This document shows, in pieces, positions 1 through 8,713 of a stretch of DNA of 64,000 nucleotides. Source of the stretch: Mycolicibacterium sediminis (GTDB lineage: Bacteria > Actinomycetota > Actinomycetes > Mycobacteriales > Mycobacteriaceae). Under the pieces are notes generated by a model that searched no databases, was not told the origin of the DNA, and worked only from the letters and a program-made list of their open reading frames with translations. The position numbers were made by a program, and so were the translations under genes. The DNA lies in assembly GCF_010731735.1 (NCBI RefSeq), contig NZ_AP022588.1, forward strand, positions 1,116,001 through 1,180,000, read 5' to 3'. How positions within the stretch are numbered: the first letter of the stretch is position 1; each line of letters begins with the position of its first letter.

Positions 1-868
1 CGGCGGACGCCGTCGCGGCGTACGGTGCGTCGCCGTTCTGCAGGCGGATCAGGTCGACCCGCATCTGCGCGGCGGTCTGGTAGCGGTCGGCGGGGTCCTT
101 GGCCATCGCCTTGAGGACGACGGCGTCGAACTCCGGCGTGAGTTCGGCGTTGCGACTCGAGGGCGCCGGGGGATCCTCGCGCACGTGTTGGTACGCGATC
201 GCGACGGGCGAGTCGCCCACGAATGGTGGTTCACCCGTAACCATCTCGTGCAGGACGCAGCCGATGGAGTAGACGTCGGAGCGGGCGTCGACGTTGCCGC
301 CGCGCGCCTGCTCCGGTGAGAGGTAGTGCGCGGTGCCCATGACCGCGCCCGTCTGGGTGTCGCTGCCCGCGCCGTCGGCGAGGACGCGGGAGATGCCGAA
401 GTCCACCACCTTCACGGCGCCGTCGTCACCGATGAGGATGTTCGCCGGCTTGACGTCGCGGTGGACGATTCCCCGCCGGTGACTGAACTCGAGCGCCTGG
501 CAGACCTCCGCGGCCACCGCGACGGCCCGTCGCGGCGTCATGGGTCCGCGCGTCCTGAGCACGTCCCGAACCGTGAGTCCGTCGACGTACTCCATCACGA
601 TGTACAGGACCCGTCCGGCGGCCGTCTGCGCCTCGCCGGTGTCGTAGACCGCCACGATCGCGGGGTGGTTCAGACCGGCCAGCTTCTGCGCTTCCCGCCG
701 GAACCGCGCGTTGAGGCTCGAGTCCGTGGCCAGGTCGGCGCGCATCACCTTGACCGCGACGTCGCGGTCGAGGCGCAGGTCGCGCGCCAGGTGCACCTCG
801 GACATCCCGCCGATGCCCACGACCTCACGCAGTTCGTAGCGATCGGCGAATCGCGACGGCGTGGTCAC
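1..868 (-). CDS. PknB-like Ser/Thr protein kinase, C-terminus cut by window edge
   Basis: This is the first 289 residues of a Hanks-type kinase, starting at a GTG (reads VTTPSRFADRYELREVVG). Visible motifs are the Gly-rich loop with GIGGMSEV, the ATP lysine K40, the catalytic loop HRDVKPANIL with D138, and a DFG followed by an activation loop. These positions match those I recall for M. tuberculosis PknB. It is not in a pbpA/rodA-type neighbourhood, so it is probably a paralogue rather than the orthologue. It starts 9 bases after the small secreted protein gene upstream and is probably co-transcribed with it. Whether a transmembrane segment and PASTA repeats follow cannot be seen. Confidence 0.93.
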   Translation of the reverse strand, partial: MTTPSRFADRYELREVVGIGGMSEVHLARDLRLDRDVAVKVMRADLATDSSLNARFRREAQKLAGLNHPAIVAVYDTGEAQTAAGRVLYIVMEYVDGLTVRDVLRTRGPMTPRRAVAVAAEVCQALEFSHRRGIVHRDVKPANILIGDDGAVKVVDFGISRVLADGAGSDTQTGAVMGTAHYLSPEQARGGNVDARSDVYSIGCVLHEMVTGEPPFVGDSPVAIAYQHVREDPPAPSSRNAELTPEFDAVVLKAMAKDPADRYQTAAQMRVDLIRLQNGDAPYAATASA

Positions 869-877
869 GGCGACGTC

Positions 878-1156
878 CTACGGAGTATTTGGCGAACCGG
901 GGAACGTCATCGACAGGTCGCCGCCCGGCGTCACCGGGTTCGGAATGTTCGCCGGTCCCCACTCCTGCGATGCCGTCTCGTTGGACCATGCTCCGCCGGC
1001 ACACATGGGATGGCGCCACCCGAAGGCGTCGCAGCCCGGGTCGCTGGGCTGTGCGCTCGCCGTGGCGATTCCGCCCAGTGCGGCGATTCCGACGAATCCC
1101 GCGACGGCAGCCGCGCGCCCCGCCGCCCTGCATCGTCCCGCTGGCAAACCGTGCAC
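878..1156 (-). CDS. small secreted protein of unknown function
   Basis: A 92-residue protein with a basic N-terminus, a hydrophobic Ala/Gly core and a probable signal peptidase site near ASA-QPS. The mature part is about 57 residues with two cysteines (DPGCDAF and HPMCAGG) that could form a disulfide, and it ends in NPVTPGGDLSMTFPGSPNTP. I do not recognise a domain. It directly precedes the PknB-like kinase on the same strand, so a link to envelope signalling is possible, but that is inference from position only. Confidence 0.65.
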   Translation of the reverse strand: MHGLPAGRCRAAGRAAAVAGFVGIAALGGIATASAQPSDPGCDAFGWRHPMCAGGAWSNETASQEWGPANIPNPVTPGGDLSMTFPGSPNTP

Positions 1157-1365
1157 CGGATCTCCTTCGTCCCGCCCGACGTGGTCGTCTGCAACATAGC
1201 CGAGTCCCGACCGTGGCGGCAGCCCCGGCCATGCACCGAGCCACTACGCCGTCCCGCAGGCGAGGCCCCCGCCATCGCACCGCCGGGTCACGATGCGGCA
1301 TCGGACCGGCGACTCGCCCGACGCAGATCGTTCGACCACATGCGTCACGTTGTTAACATCTCGCC

Positions 1366-2133
1366 GTGCCGATCTCCCGGCGTGACGCACTGCGCTACGC
1401 GACCGCCGCGTCCGCGCTCGCCGGACTCGGCGCGGCGACGGGTGCCTCGATGCCCACGGCCGCGGCCGCCGGATCCACGCTGATCGACTACGCCATGGTC
1501 CAGATCCCGGCCCAGGACATCCGCGCCGCCGGGCACGCCGGCGTCATCAACTACGTCTCGACCTCGCGACCCGGCTCGTCCTTCGGGGCGAAACCGATCA
1601 CGCTGCCGTACGCGCGGACGCTGGCCGCGGCGGGCCTGGCGATCGTCAGCAACTTCCAGTACGGCAAACCGGGTGGGACGGCACCGTCGGACTTCACCCG
1701 CGGATTCGCCGGCGGCGTCGCCGACGCGCGCACCGCCTGGCAGTTGCACAGCGCGGCGGGCGGCGGCCAGAGCGCCCCCGTCTACTTCAGCGTCGACGAC
1801 GACGTCGACCGCGAGACCTGGAACAGCGTGGTGCTGCCGTGGTTCCGCGGGATCAACTCGGTGATCGGCGAGCTGCGCACCGGCATCTACGGCGGCATCA
1901 AGGCCTGCCAGTGGGCCGCGGCCGACGGCGTGATCGGGAGGTCGAGTTCACCCGGCCGCGTGTGGGCCTGGCAGACCCGGTCGTGGTCCGGCGGTCAGAT
2001 CTACCCCGCCGCGGTGCTCTACCAGCGCATCATCGACACCGCGTCGAACCCGGGCCCGGTGGTGGGCGGCATCCGGGTCGACGTCAACGACGTGCTGGCC
2101 CCGGACGTCGGTCAGTGGAGCCTGCACCCCTGA
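1366..2133 (+). CDS. Tat-exported DUF1906 protein (Rv2525c-like)
   Basis: A 255-residue protein starting at GTG. A twin-arginine signal (SRRDALR, then an Ala-rich core) precedes a DUF1906 domain, a glycoside-hydrolase-like TIM barrel. Recognisable pieces are the IPAQDIRAAG stretch, NYVS, PVYFSVDDD and a C-terminal VDVNDVLAPDVGQW. Length and sequence resemble M. tuberculosis Rv2525c, a Tat substrate implicated in the cell envelope. The acidic SVDDD motif sits where the family's candidate catalytic acids lie; enzymatic activity is unproven for the family. It stands alone and converges with the coiled-coil secreted protein gene that follows. Confidence 0.9.
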   Translation: MPISRRDALRYATAASALAGLGAATGASMPTAAAAGSTLIDYAMVQIPAQDIRAAGHAGVINYVSTSRPGSSFGAKPITLPYARTLAAAGLAIVSNFQYGKPGGTAPSDFTRGFAGGVADARTAWQLHSAAGGGQSAPVYFSVDDDVDRETWNSVVLPWFRGINSVIGELRTGIYGGIKACQWAAADGVIGRSSSPGRVWAWQTRSWSGGQIYPAAVLYQRIIDTASNPGPVVGGIRVDVNDVLAPDVGQWSLHP

Positions 2134-2142
2134 CCCGACTCG

Positions 2143-3225
2143 TCACCGGCTCGGAGTCGTGGTGATGTGCACGTGGTCGAAGTGTCCGTAACCCGAGGCC
2201 TGCGGTCCGGCCGGCGTGTAATAGGTGCCCCGCCAGATCACGTCCTGCAGCCCGAAGCGACCCGCGTTGCTCAGCGCGAACGCCTTGATCTGATCGCCCA
2301 GCGCGATGCCCTCGGGACTCTCGGGGTTGGGGATCATGATGTCGATCGCGAGACCGCTCGGATGCCACGGCTTCGAGTCCGGACGGACGCCGTCGATCTC
2401 GGCGATCTGAGGGAACTGCGCACTGACCGCGCGGGCCGCCAGGACGGTGTTGGGCTGCAGTCCCGCCTCGGACGCGACGCCGACGGGCAGCGCCTCGGGG
2501 ATGTCCGTCATGGCGGGCGGCGGCGCGACGTCGCCGGGAGGCAGCCCGGGTACCGCCGCGATCGGCGGGGGAACGGCCCTGTCGACGACCGCCTGCTGCT
2601 GCGGTGTCAGGGCCGCGTACTGGGCCTCCGCCGCAGTGATCTGCCGCAGCAGGTCGCGCCACTTCGCCTGGAGTTCCGTGCGCAGTCGAGCGGCCGACTC
2701 GGCGGCGGCGCCGGCGTCGGCGGCCGACTTCTGCGACGCCTGGGCTGCGGCGGCCGCGCTCTCGCGCGCCGAGCGGAATGACTTCAATTGATCGGCGGCC
2801 ACGGCGGACATCGTCCGGTTCAGCGACAGTTGATCGATCAGCTGCTGCGGCGACGTCGCGGTCAGCACCGCGGCGAACTGGCCGTCGCGCCCGCTTGCGT
2901 AGTTCATCGCGGCCAGCCGGTCGACCGCGGCCTGATGCGGTGCCAGCGCGGAGTTCGCGGCCTCCAGAGTCGCGAGGTCGGCGCGGTGACGGTCGTCGGC
3001 GGCTTGCTGCTCGGCGAGTTTGGCGTCGGCGTCGCGCTGCGCTGCCGTGACGGCCTCTCGGCTCTGCACCGCCTGCTGGGACAGCTCGTCGAGCTTGGCC
3101 ATCGCGTCTGCGGCCGGGTCCGCGTGGACGCCGCCGATCGAGATCGTGAATGCGAGGGCCACAGCCGCCGAACCGTACGCCGCGCGCCGGAGTGAACGGC
3201 GCACCCGGCTCATTCGGCTTGTCAC
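2143..3225 (-). CDS. secreted coiled-coil protein with ARB_07466-like C-terminal domain
   Basis: A 360-residue exported protein. A signal peptide (about residues 1-35) is followed by a long Ala/Gln/Glu-rich coiled coil (about 36-200) of the type found at the N-terminus of mycobacterial RipA/RipC-like proteins. A Pro-rich linker follows, then a C-terminal domain with WHPSGLAIDIMIP and GYGHFDHVHI. The last domain resembles the mycobacterial ARB_07466-like fold related to D-Ala-D-Ala peptidase/hedgehog-type sites (His and Asp in HPSGLAID, HxH in DHVH). No NlpC/P60 Cys-His triad is seen, so it is not a RipA orthologue. A cell-wall role is inferred. An internal ATG four codons on (MSRVRRS) is an alternative start. 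Confidence 0.85.
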   Translation of the reverse strand: MTSRMSRVRRSLRRAAYGSAAVALAFTISIGGVHADPAADAMAKLDELSQQAVQSREAVTAAQRDADAKLAEQQAADDRHRADLATLEAANSALAPHQAAVDRLAAMNYASGRDGQFAAVLTATSPQQLIDQLSLNRTMSAVAADQLKSFRSARESAAAAAQASQKSAADAGAAAESAARLRTELQAKWRDLLRQITAAEAQYAALTPQQQAVVDRAVPPPIAAVPGLPPGDVAPPPAMTDIPEALPVGVASEAGLQPNTVLAARAVSAQFPQIAEIDGVRPDSKPWHPSGLAIDIMIPNPESPEGIALGDQIKAFALSNAGRFGLQDVIWRGTYYTPAGPQASGYGHFDHVHITTTPSR

Positions 3226-3421
3226 GATCCTTCGTTTAGTGGACCGAGGCCGGCCCTGCTGTCGACGTCCCGGGCCAGGCTACGAACTGACACCGTCGAT
3301 GTCCACCCCGCCGTCCTCGTGCTCGGGTCGAGCGGCACGGCGCGCCGAGCGCACGCTTGTCGACCACCCCTCTCGGGCGATGCGTTCATCAAGCGTGCGG
3401 TCGGCGACACCTCCGCCGCGG

Positions 3422-4249
3422 TCAGGGCTTGCGCGCCTGGATCGTGTAGGTCAGCGGGAGTCGCTCCGGGTCCCGAGCGAGCACGTACTCGCCGTCGAAC
3501 TCGGAGCTCTCGATCATCGCCTCGCCCAGCGCAAGCCACGGCACTTCCCGATGCTCCTCGAGGGCGGTGACCGTCAGTCCGGCGTCGGTGAGCGCGGTGA
3601 AGACCTCGCCGAGGCCGTGACCGAACGACACGCCCTCCGGCGCGGACACCACTCCCTCGCCGCCGTACGTGCTCGTCTCGGTGAACCGAACTCCCGCCGT
3701 CTCGAAGTAGGGGTAGTGCACGACCAGCAGGTCGTCGGTTCGGGTGTCGCTGAGCGTGTCGAGCATCGGGTGCCCCTCGCGCATGAACAGCCGACCGCCG
3801 GGACGCAGCAGCCCGGCCACCACCGTGGCCCACCGTCGGACGTCGGGCAGCCAGCACAGTGCGCCGATGCCCGTGTAGACGAGGTCGCAGCATCCCGCGC
3901 CGAGGGCGTCGACCGCGTCGTAGGTGTCGGACTCGACGCAACGCACGTCCGCACCCGCGCGGGAGGCCAGGGACCGGGCGGCCGTGATCGCGGCGGGCGA
4001 GAAATCGAGCCCGGTCACCGATGTGGGCCCGAGCCGGGCGAGCGACACCGTATCCGTGCCCACGTGGCACTGCAGATGCACGACGTCCAGGCCCGCGACG
4101 TCACCGAGTCGCGGCAGGTCGTACCGCACCGCGCTCGAGAGATACCCGGGGTCGTCGAAACCGGCGAGGTCGTACCCGCCCGGACTCGTGTGCAGCGGGA
4201 CCCGGGCCTCCCAGTTCGCGAGGTTCAGTGCGCGCCAGTCCTCGGCCAT
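3422..4249 (-). CDS. class I SAM-dependent methyltransferase
   Basis: A 275-residue protein from the ATG at MAEDWRALN; an upstream in-frame start adds 12 unlikely residues. The Rossmann core is visible: motif I region VVHLQCHVGTDTVSLARLG, the acidic loop GLDFSPAAI, then CDLVYTGIGALCWLP and LRPGGRLFMREGHPM. The substrate is unknown; this family (Methyltransf_25/11 type) includes many small-molecule methylases. It is a single gene between a secreted protein and a flavoprotein. About 190 bases downstream of it, before the coiled-coil protein gene, hold nothing I can assign. Confidence 0.88.
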   Translation of the reverse strand: MAEDWRALNLANWEARVPLHTSPGGYDLAGFDDPGYLSSAVRYDLPRLGDVAGLDVVHLQCHVGTDTVSLARLGPTSVTGLDFSPAAITAARSLASRAGADVRCVESDTYDAVDALGAGCCDLVYTGIGALCWLPDVRRWATVVAGLLRPGGRLFMREGHPMLDTLSDTRTDDLLVVHYPYFETAGVRFTETSTYGGEGVVSAPEGVSFGHGLGEVFTALTDAGLTVTALEEHREVPWLALGEAMIESSEFDGEYVLARDPERLPLTYTIQARKP

Positions 4250-4377
4250 CCGACGATCCTCGCAGAACGCCGAGCCCTGATGCACCGCCGACGATCCTCA
4301 CCGGACTCCGGACCCGGTTTGTCCCCCGCCGCAGCGGGCACTGAACCGCGGAGGCAACGACACCGAGGATGGTTCCC

Positions 4378-5688
4378 ATGACGTCAGTCGTCATCGTAGG
4401 CAGCGGCTTCACCGGCTTTACGTGCGCGCGCCGACTCGAACGGATACTGCGCAGGCACGACGCCGACGTCGACGTGACGATCGTGTCGCCGGTCGACTAC
4501 ATGCTCTACACGCCGTTGCTCCCCGACGTCGCCGGCGGCGTCGTCGATCCCCGGTTCGTGACGATCCCGCTCGCGAACGGACTGCCGAACGTTCGGATGG
4601 TGCGGGGCAGGGTGGAGGCCGTCGACTTCGACGGGAAGTCGCTGCGCTACACGGACCCGGAGAACCGCTCGCGCGAGCTGTCGTGGGACCGCCTCGTACT
4701 GACGCCGGGTTCGGTGACGCGCCTCTTCGACATCCCTGGCCTCGCCGAGTACGGCCGCGGGTTGAAGTCCCCGGCGGAGGCGCTGTACCTGCGCGACCAC
4801 CTACTGGAGCAGCTGGAACTGGCGAACATCGACGACGACGCCCAGCGCATCGAGGCCCGTCGAACCGTCGTGATCGTCGGCGCCTCGTACTCCGGCACCG
4901 AACTCGCCGCGCAGTTGCGTGCGCTCGCCGACCGGGCTGCGCACCAGATGGGATTCGATCCGGCATCGGTGCGGTTCCTGCTGCTCGACATGGCCGATCA
5001 GGTCATGCCCGAGGTGGGCGAGAAACTCGGCGCGAGCGCGATGCGGGTACTGCGGGAGCGCGGCATCGAGGTCCGCCTCGGCACCACCCTCCAGGAGGTG
5101 CACGACGACCACGTCGTGCTGAGCGACGGCTCCCGGGTCGACGCCCGCACCGTCGCATGGGTGGCCGGCGTGACCGGTGCCCCGCTCATCGCGGATCTCG
5201 GGCTCGACACCGAGCGGGGACGGCTGAAGGTCGACACCAGACTCACGGTGCCGGGCCATCCCCACGTGTTCGCCGCGGGGGACGCCGCTGCGGTGCCGGA
5301 CCTCACCAAGCCGGGCACCATCACCCCGCCTACCGCGCAGCACGCGACGCGTCAGGCAAAGGTGTTGGCGCGCAACGTCGCAGCAAGCCTCGGCTATGGG
5401 TCGAGCAAGAAGTACAAGCACCACGACATGGGACTGGTGGTCGACCTCGGACCGCACTACGCGGTGGCCAACCCGCTCAACGTGCACCTGTCGGGGTGGC
5501 CCGCGAAGGTGGTCACGCGCGCCTACCACCTGTACGCGATCCCGCGGTCCGTGAACCGGTGGGCGGTGTCGCTGGCGTACCTCACCGAAGCGGTGTTCGA
5601 TCGCCAGGTGGTCTCGATCGGGCTGTCCACCCGGGAGGACGCGAACTTCGCGACGAGCGAGGGCATTTCGATGCCGAAGGCGCGCTGA
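4378..5688 (+). CDS. NDH-2-like FAD-dependent NAD(P)H oxidoreductase
   Basis: A 436-residue flavoprotein with two dinucleotide folds: the N-terminal FAD motif VVIVGSGFTG and a second Rossmann motif VVIVGASYSGTE near residue 163. The FAD ribityl motif FAAGDAAAVPD lies near residue 300. The C-terminus contains amphipathic stretches rich in aromatic residues, typical of type II NADH dehydrogenases that sit on the membrane face and reduce menaquinone. I cannot tell whether it is a true Ndh or one of the paralogous oxidoreductases. The start is the ATG preceded by GAGG 10 bases upstream; an ATG three codons earlier is possible. It is probably expressed independently. Confidence 0.85.
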   Translation: MTSVVIVGSGFTGFTCARRLERILRRHDADVDVTIVSPVDYMLYTPLLPDVAGGVVDPRFVTIPLANGLPNVRMVRGRVEAVDFDGKSLRYTDPENRSRELSWDRLVLTPGSVTRLFDIPGLAEYGRGLKSPAEALYLRDHLLEQLELANIDDDAQRIEARRTVVIVGASYSGTELAAQLRALADRAAHQMGFDPASVRFLLLDMADQVMPEVGEKLGASAMRVLRERGIEVRLGTTLQEVHDDHVVLSDGSRVDARTVAWVAGVTGAPLIADLGLDTERGRLKVDTRLTVPGHPHVFAAGDAAAVPDLTKPGTITPPTAQHATRQAKVLARNVAASLGYGSSKKYKHHDMGLVVDLGPHYAVANPLNVHLSGWPAKVVTRAYHLYAIPRSVNRWAVSLAYLTEAVFDRQVVSIGLSTREDANFATSEGISMPKAR

Positions 5689-5741
5689 CTCGAGACCGTG
5701 TGCCGTACGGGCCCCGGAAGGACGATGCGAGAATTCGCGTC

Positions 5742-6974
5742 ATGTCACCCCGCGTTCTGACGAGGCGAAGCAAGATCGCACTGGCCATCGCGGTGACCGC
5801 CGCGGTCGTGATCGGCGTGGTCGTATTCACCTCCGGTTCCGACGAATCCGACGTCGACGCCACCACGTCCGAACCGACCGAGGTGCCCGCGGTTCCCGCC
5901 ATTCTCGGTGACGAGCGGTTCGACCTGTTGGTCTCCGATCGTTCGGACGCGACGGCGCACGTCCTGGCCGGCGGACCCGGATTCGCCGTCGCGGTCGATG
6001 GCGGCCTCACGGCGTACGGCGCCGACGGCGTGGAGCGGTGGCACTACCGCCCCGCCGACACCGCGGTCACCGACGTGCACGCCTACGACGACGGGACGGT
6101 GCTCATCGCGGCACTGTCGGACAACCTCGTCGCCTTCGACGCGAACACGGGCATACAGCTGTGGACGTCGCAGAGCAAGGATGTGCGCGGCGCATTCGCC
6201 GGTTACCAGAACTCCCAGGAAGAAGACCCCGCGCCCGCGCTCGCACGGCAGCTCGCACAGTCGACGGGGACGGTGATGATGGCGTTCGATCCGCGGACCG
6301 GCGACGAGAAGTGGCGACAATCGCGGGGATGTTCCAGTACTGCCTACACACCCCGGCAACTGTTGTGTCTCAACGGGTTCGACGGTGGCGCGGGAGTGAC
6401 GGTGGTCGACGCGGCCACTGGCTCAGCAGGTGTCGACATCGTGGCGACGGTCCCGGGTGCCAGTTACCCCAGCAGTCGCGTCGTCTCGAGCGGCGGTGGC
6501 GTCGCGTTGGCGTTCGGCATCCGCAGCAGTCAGAACAGGCAGAACTCAAGCCAGGTGATCTACCTCGACACCACGTCGCGCGCCATCGTGCCACTGGGCG
6601 ATGCGTCGGTCACCGGCGGCGACCCACGGGGCGACCTCCTCGTCAGCACAAGGCTCGACCGCAGCAGCACGGTGGCACTGCACGACGTGGCAGGTACGCA
6701 GCGGTGCGCCTTCGCTCCGGACGTGGCGCCGAGCTACGACGGGTTCGGAGTGACCGCGTGGTTGACCGATCAGATCATCAGTGTCGTCAACCGCGGCAGC
6801 GTGGTCGACCCCGAGTCGTCTCTGGCGGTCTTGGACCGCGACTGCCGCTCGGTCGCGGCACCGCCCGTGTCGGACGCCACGGAGATCACCGACATCGTGC
6901 CGGTCCCCGGTGCCACGCTGATGGTCCGCGGCGGCGACGATGGTATTCACGTCGTCGGTTACTCACCCCGGTAG
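5742..6974 (+). CDS. membrane-anchored PQQ-like beta-propeller protein
   Basis: A 410-residue protein with a short basic start, one transmembrane helix (about residues 14-35: IALAIAVTAAVVIGVVVF) and an Asp/Ser/Thr-rich linker. A large extracytoplasmic domain follows with PQQ-propeller-type repeats such as GLTAYGADGVERWHYR, NLVAFDANTGIQLW and MAFDPRTGDEKW. No enzymatic residues can be assigned; such anchored propellers often act as scaffolds or sensors. Cysteines at CSSTAYTPRQLLC and two near the C-terminus could form disulfides. It follows the flavoprotein by about 50 bases with its own ATG. A longer open frame running back through the flavoprotein is a frame artefact, not a fusion. Confidence 0.85.
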   Translation: MSPRVLTRRSKIALAIAVTAAVVIGVVVFTSGSDESDVDATTSEPTEVPAVPAILGDERFDLLVSDRSDATAHVLAGGPGFAVAVDGGLTAYGADGVERWHYRPADTAVTDVHAYDDGTVLIAALSDNLVAFDANTGIQLWTSQSKDVRGAFAGYQNSQEEDPAPALARQLAQSTGTVMMAFDPRTGDEKWRQSRGCSSTAYTPRQLLCLNGFDGGAGVTVVDAATGSAGVDIVATVPGASYPSSRVVSSGGGVALAFGIRSSQNRQNSSQVIYLDTTSRAIVPLGDASVTGGDPRGDLLVSTRLDRSSTVALHDVAGTQRCAFAPDVAPSYDGFGVTAWLTDQIISVVNRGSVVDPESSLAVLDRDCRSVAAPPVSDATEITDIVPVPGATLMVRGGDDGIHVVGYSPR

Positions 6975-6983
6975 CCGCCACCG

Positions 6984-7265
6984 TCAGGTCTTGAGTTCCA
7001 CCTCGACGAAGCTCGCGACGGAGGTACTCCGGACGTCGTGGTCGGTGCCGGCACTGCCGCGGTACGGCGACCCCACGCGCTGAGTCATCTCGCGCGTGGT
7101 TCCGTCGGCCTCGGTCACCGTGAACGTTCCACCGGTGACGGGGATGACGACGTAGTCGTACTCGTGCACGTGCTGGCCGGTGGCGGCGCCGGCCTCGTCG
7201 AAGGACCACGTGGTGACGCGGATGCCGGCGTCGTCGATGTGAATGTCAGCGCGTGCGGTGGTCAT
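6984..7265 (-). CDS. small cupin-domain protein
   Basis: A 93-residue single cupin. The motif-1 region has QHVHEYDYVVIPVTGGTFTV, giving two histidines and a Tyr/Asp where a third ligand would lie, and the C-terminal part has GSPYRGSAGTDHDV. This suggests a metal-binding or degenerate barrel. Its ATG overlaps the stop of the homocysteine methyltransferase-like gene by 4 bases (ATGA), so the two are translationally coupled. The function is probably accessory to that enzyme, but the substrate is unknown. Confidence 0.85.
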   Translation of the reverse strand: MTTARADIHIDDAGIRVTTWSFDEAGAATGQHVHEYDYVVIPVTGGTFTVTEADGTTREMTQRVGSPYRGSAGTDHDVRSTSVASFVEVELKT

Positions 7266-8200
7266 GTCTCGATCGTCCTCATCATGGCGGCGACGTGTCG
7301 CTCGTCGGTGCCGCAGCAGCCCCCGAGTATCGACAGGTGCGGCAGGTCGGCGAGGAGTTCTGCCTGAGCGGAGGCGAACGACTCCGGTGTGCCGTCGCCG
7401 CGCTCCACGGCCTCGTCCAAGTCGGCGTGGCCGGCGTCCGCCGCGTTCGCCCGGGTGCCCGCGATCCGGCGGGTCCAGGCACCGGGCTCTGCGCCGATCG
7501 CGGCGCGGATGTGTCTGGGGTGCGCGCAGTTGACCAGGAAGTGATCCGGCGCCGCGAGTTCGTCGACCTCACCGATGGCGTCGGCGAGGCTTCGGCCGCT
7601 GAGCAGGCGACCGTCGGAGTCGACCGTGAACGACACCGCGACGGCGAGGTGCTCGGCCCGCGCGGCACGCACGATGCCGACGGCTTCCTCGACGTGGGTG
7701 ATCGTGTAAGCGGTCGCCAGGTCCGCGTGGCCGGCGGCGAACGCGGCGAGCTGGGGCCGGTGATAGTCGAAGGCGTCGTCCGACGTCGGCGCCTGCTCCG
7801 CGGAGTAGCCGTCATGGCGCGGGCCGACGGTCCCGCTGACGCGGATCCGGCCGATCGAGTCGGCATGCTCGCGGCGGAGGTCCGTCATGAACTCGATCGC
7901 CCTCGAATTCACCCGGGCCAGGTCGTCGACGGCGTAGCCGAGCAGCAGGCCCCAGTCCGGGTTGGCCCGCCAGGTGGGACTCTCCAGCATCAACGGACGT
8001 CCGGTCGCGGCAGCGATGGCGGCGTAGCCGGAGTAGTACTCGCGCAGCGTCGACCGGCCGGCAGCCGTCTCCACCAGCGGGAAGGCGGCGAAGTGGGGCA
8101 GGTCGACCCCGCGCCGCAGCATCAGGTCGGTCTCGATGCCGCCGTCGGTGACGAAGGCATCCGAGCCGATCAGCGGGTGACCGACGCCGCCGTGGTCCAT
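7262..8200 (-). CDS. homocysteine S-methyltransferase family protein
   Basis: A 312-residue barrel enzyme of the MmuM/BHMT family, which moves a methyl group from S-methylmethionine or a similar donor to homocysteine using zinc. The zinc ligands are visible: a Cys in FLVNCAHP and the Cys pair in LGGCCGTDERH near the C-terminus. The N-terminus has the family's TDGGIETDL stretch. The start chosen is the ATG (MDHGGVGH) with GGAGGG 8 bases upstream; an ATG six codons earlier is less likely. It is the first gene of a two-gene operon with the cupin. Confidence 0.88.
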   Translation of the reverse strand: MDHGGVGHPLIGSDAFVTDGGIETDLMLRRGVDLPHFAAFPLVETAAGRSTLREYYSGYAAIAAATGRPLMLESPTWRANPDWGLLLGYAVDDLARVNSRAIEFMTDLRREHADSIGRIRVSGTVGPRHDGYSAEQAPTSDDAFDYHRPQLAAFAAGHADLATAYTITHVEEAVGIVRAARAEHLAVAVSFTVDSDGRLLSGRSLADAIGEVDELAAPDHFLVNCAHPRHIRAAIGAEPGAWTRRIAGTRANAADAGHADLDEAVERGDGTPESFASAQAELLADLPHLSILGGCCGTDERHVAAMMRTIET

Positions 8201-8289
8201 GGCACGCACCCTCCGCATTCCTACCCCACGAGGCGTCTAGCAGGGGCTCGTGGTCACCGTACGCGCGTCATCCCGACCGCTGACCGCGA

Positions 8290-8634
8290 TCAGTGGCCGT
8301 GGTTCTCGTTGGTGCCCTTGTGGCCCTGGCCGGCGTGGTCGCCGTGGGGGGCGGGGTTGATCGGGAACAGGACGTGCTGCTCGTCGGAGGCGCCGCCGGG
8401 TGCGGGGATCGCGGCGACGTTGGGGCCGCGGGTGGCGGCTTCGAGTTCGTCGGTGATCTGGCCGGCGTCTTCGACGGCCGGTCCGGCGGTGCCGGTCATC
8501 GGGGTGCCGTCGACGTGGGTGACGGTCACGGTGTCGGCGTGAGCCGGTGCGGCCAGGGCCACCACGGTGCCGCCGATGCCGGCGAGGCCGAAGGAGAGGA
8601 TGGCCGCTGCGGTGGCGATTCGGGTGGCGATCAT
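8290..8634 (-). CDS. small secreted protein with His-rich tail, copy A
   Basis: A 114-residue exported protein. The signal peptide runs from MIATRIATAAAILSFG to about AHA-DTVTV. The mature region (about 73 residues) has DGTPMTGTAGPAVEDAG and ITDELEAATRGPNVAA, then a tail PAPHGDHAGQGHKGTNENHGH with five histidines. I recognise no domain; the tail could bind metal (inference). It is almost identical to the inverted copy on the other side of the kinase/regulator pair, both in its first two-thirds and in its promoter. The start is the ATG preceded by GAGGAG; a GTG eight codons upstream would read through the leader hairpin. Confidence 0.8.
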   Translation of the reverse strand: MIATRIATAAAILSFGLAGIGGTVVALAAPAHADTVTVTHVDGTPMTGTAGPAVEDAGQITDELEAATRGPNVAAIPAPGGASDEQHVLFPINPAPHGDHAGQGHKGTNENHGH

Positions 8635-8652
8635 GTGAGTTCTCCTCGTCCG

Positions 8653-8669
8653 AGCCACTCGGTGTGGCT
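8653..8669 (-). other. 5' leader hairpin of copy A
   Basis: The arms AGCCAC and GTGGCT enclose a 5-base loop just upstream of the GAGGAG ribosome-binding site. The same stem with a different loop (ACGGA versus ACCGA read in gene direction) precedes copy B, so the stem is conserved and the loop varies. Confidence 0.5.
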
Positions 8670-8680
8670 GCTTGAGGAGA

Positions 8681-8713
8681 AGAATGCGGCGGCGTCCTCA
8701 ACGGAACCTCAAC
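8681..8713 (-). promoter_or_regulatory. SARP-type promoter of copy A (GTTGAGG direct repeats)
   Basis: Read on the minus strand: GTTGAGG, TTCC, GTTGAGG, 9 bases, then CATTCT as a -10 candidate. Heptamer repeats with 11-bp periodicity ending 8-9 bp before the -10 are the known layout of binding sites for SARP-type winged-helix activators, the family that includes EmbR. The EmbR-like gene is 2 kb away. Binding is inferred. Confidence 0.65.

Noticed and set aside
4422..6974. An 850-codon open frame spanning the flavoprotein and the beta-propeller protein
   Set aside because: Only the last 410 codons have protein-like sequence; the first part is the out-of-frame shadow of the flavoprotein, so it is not a fusion gene.
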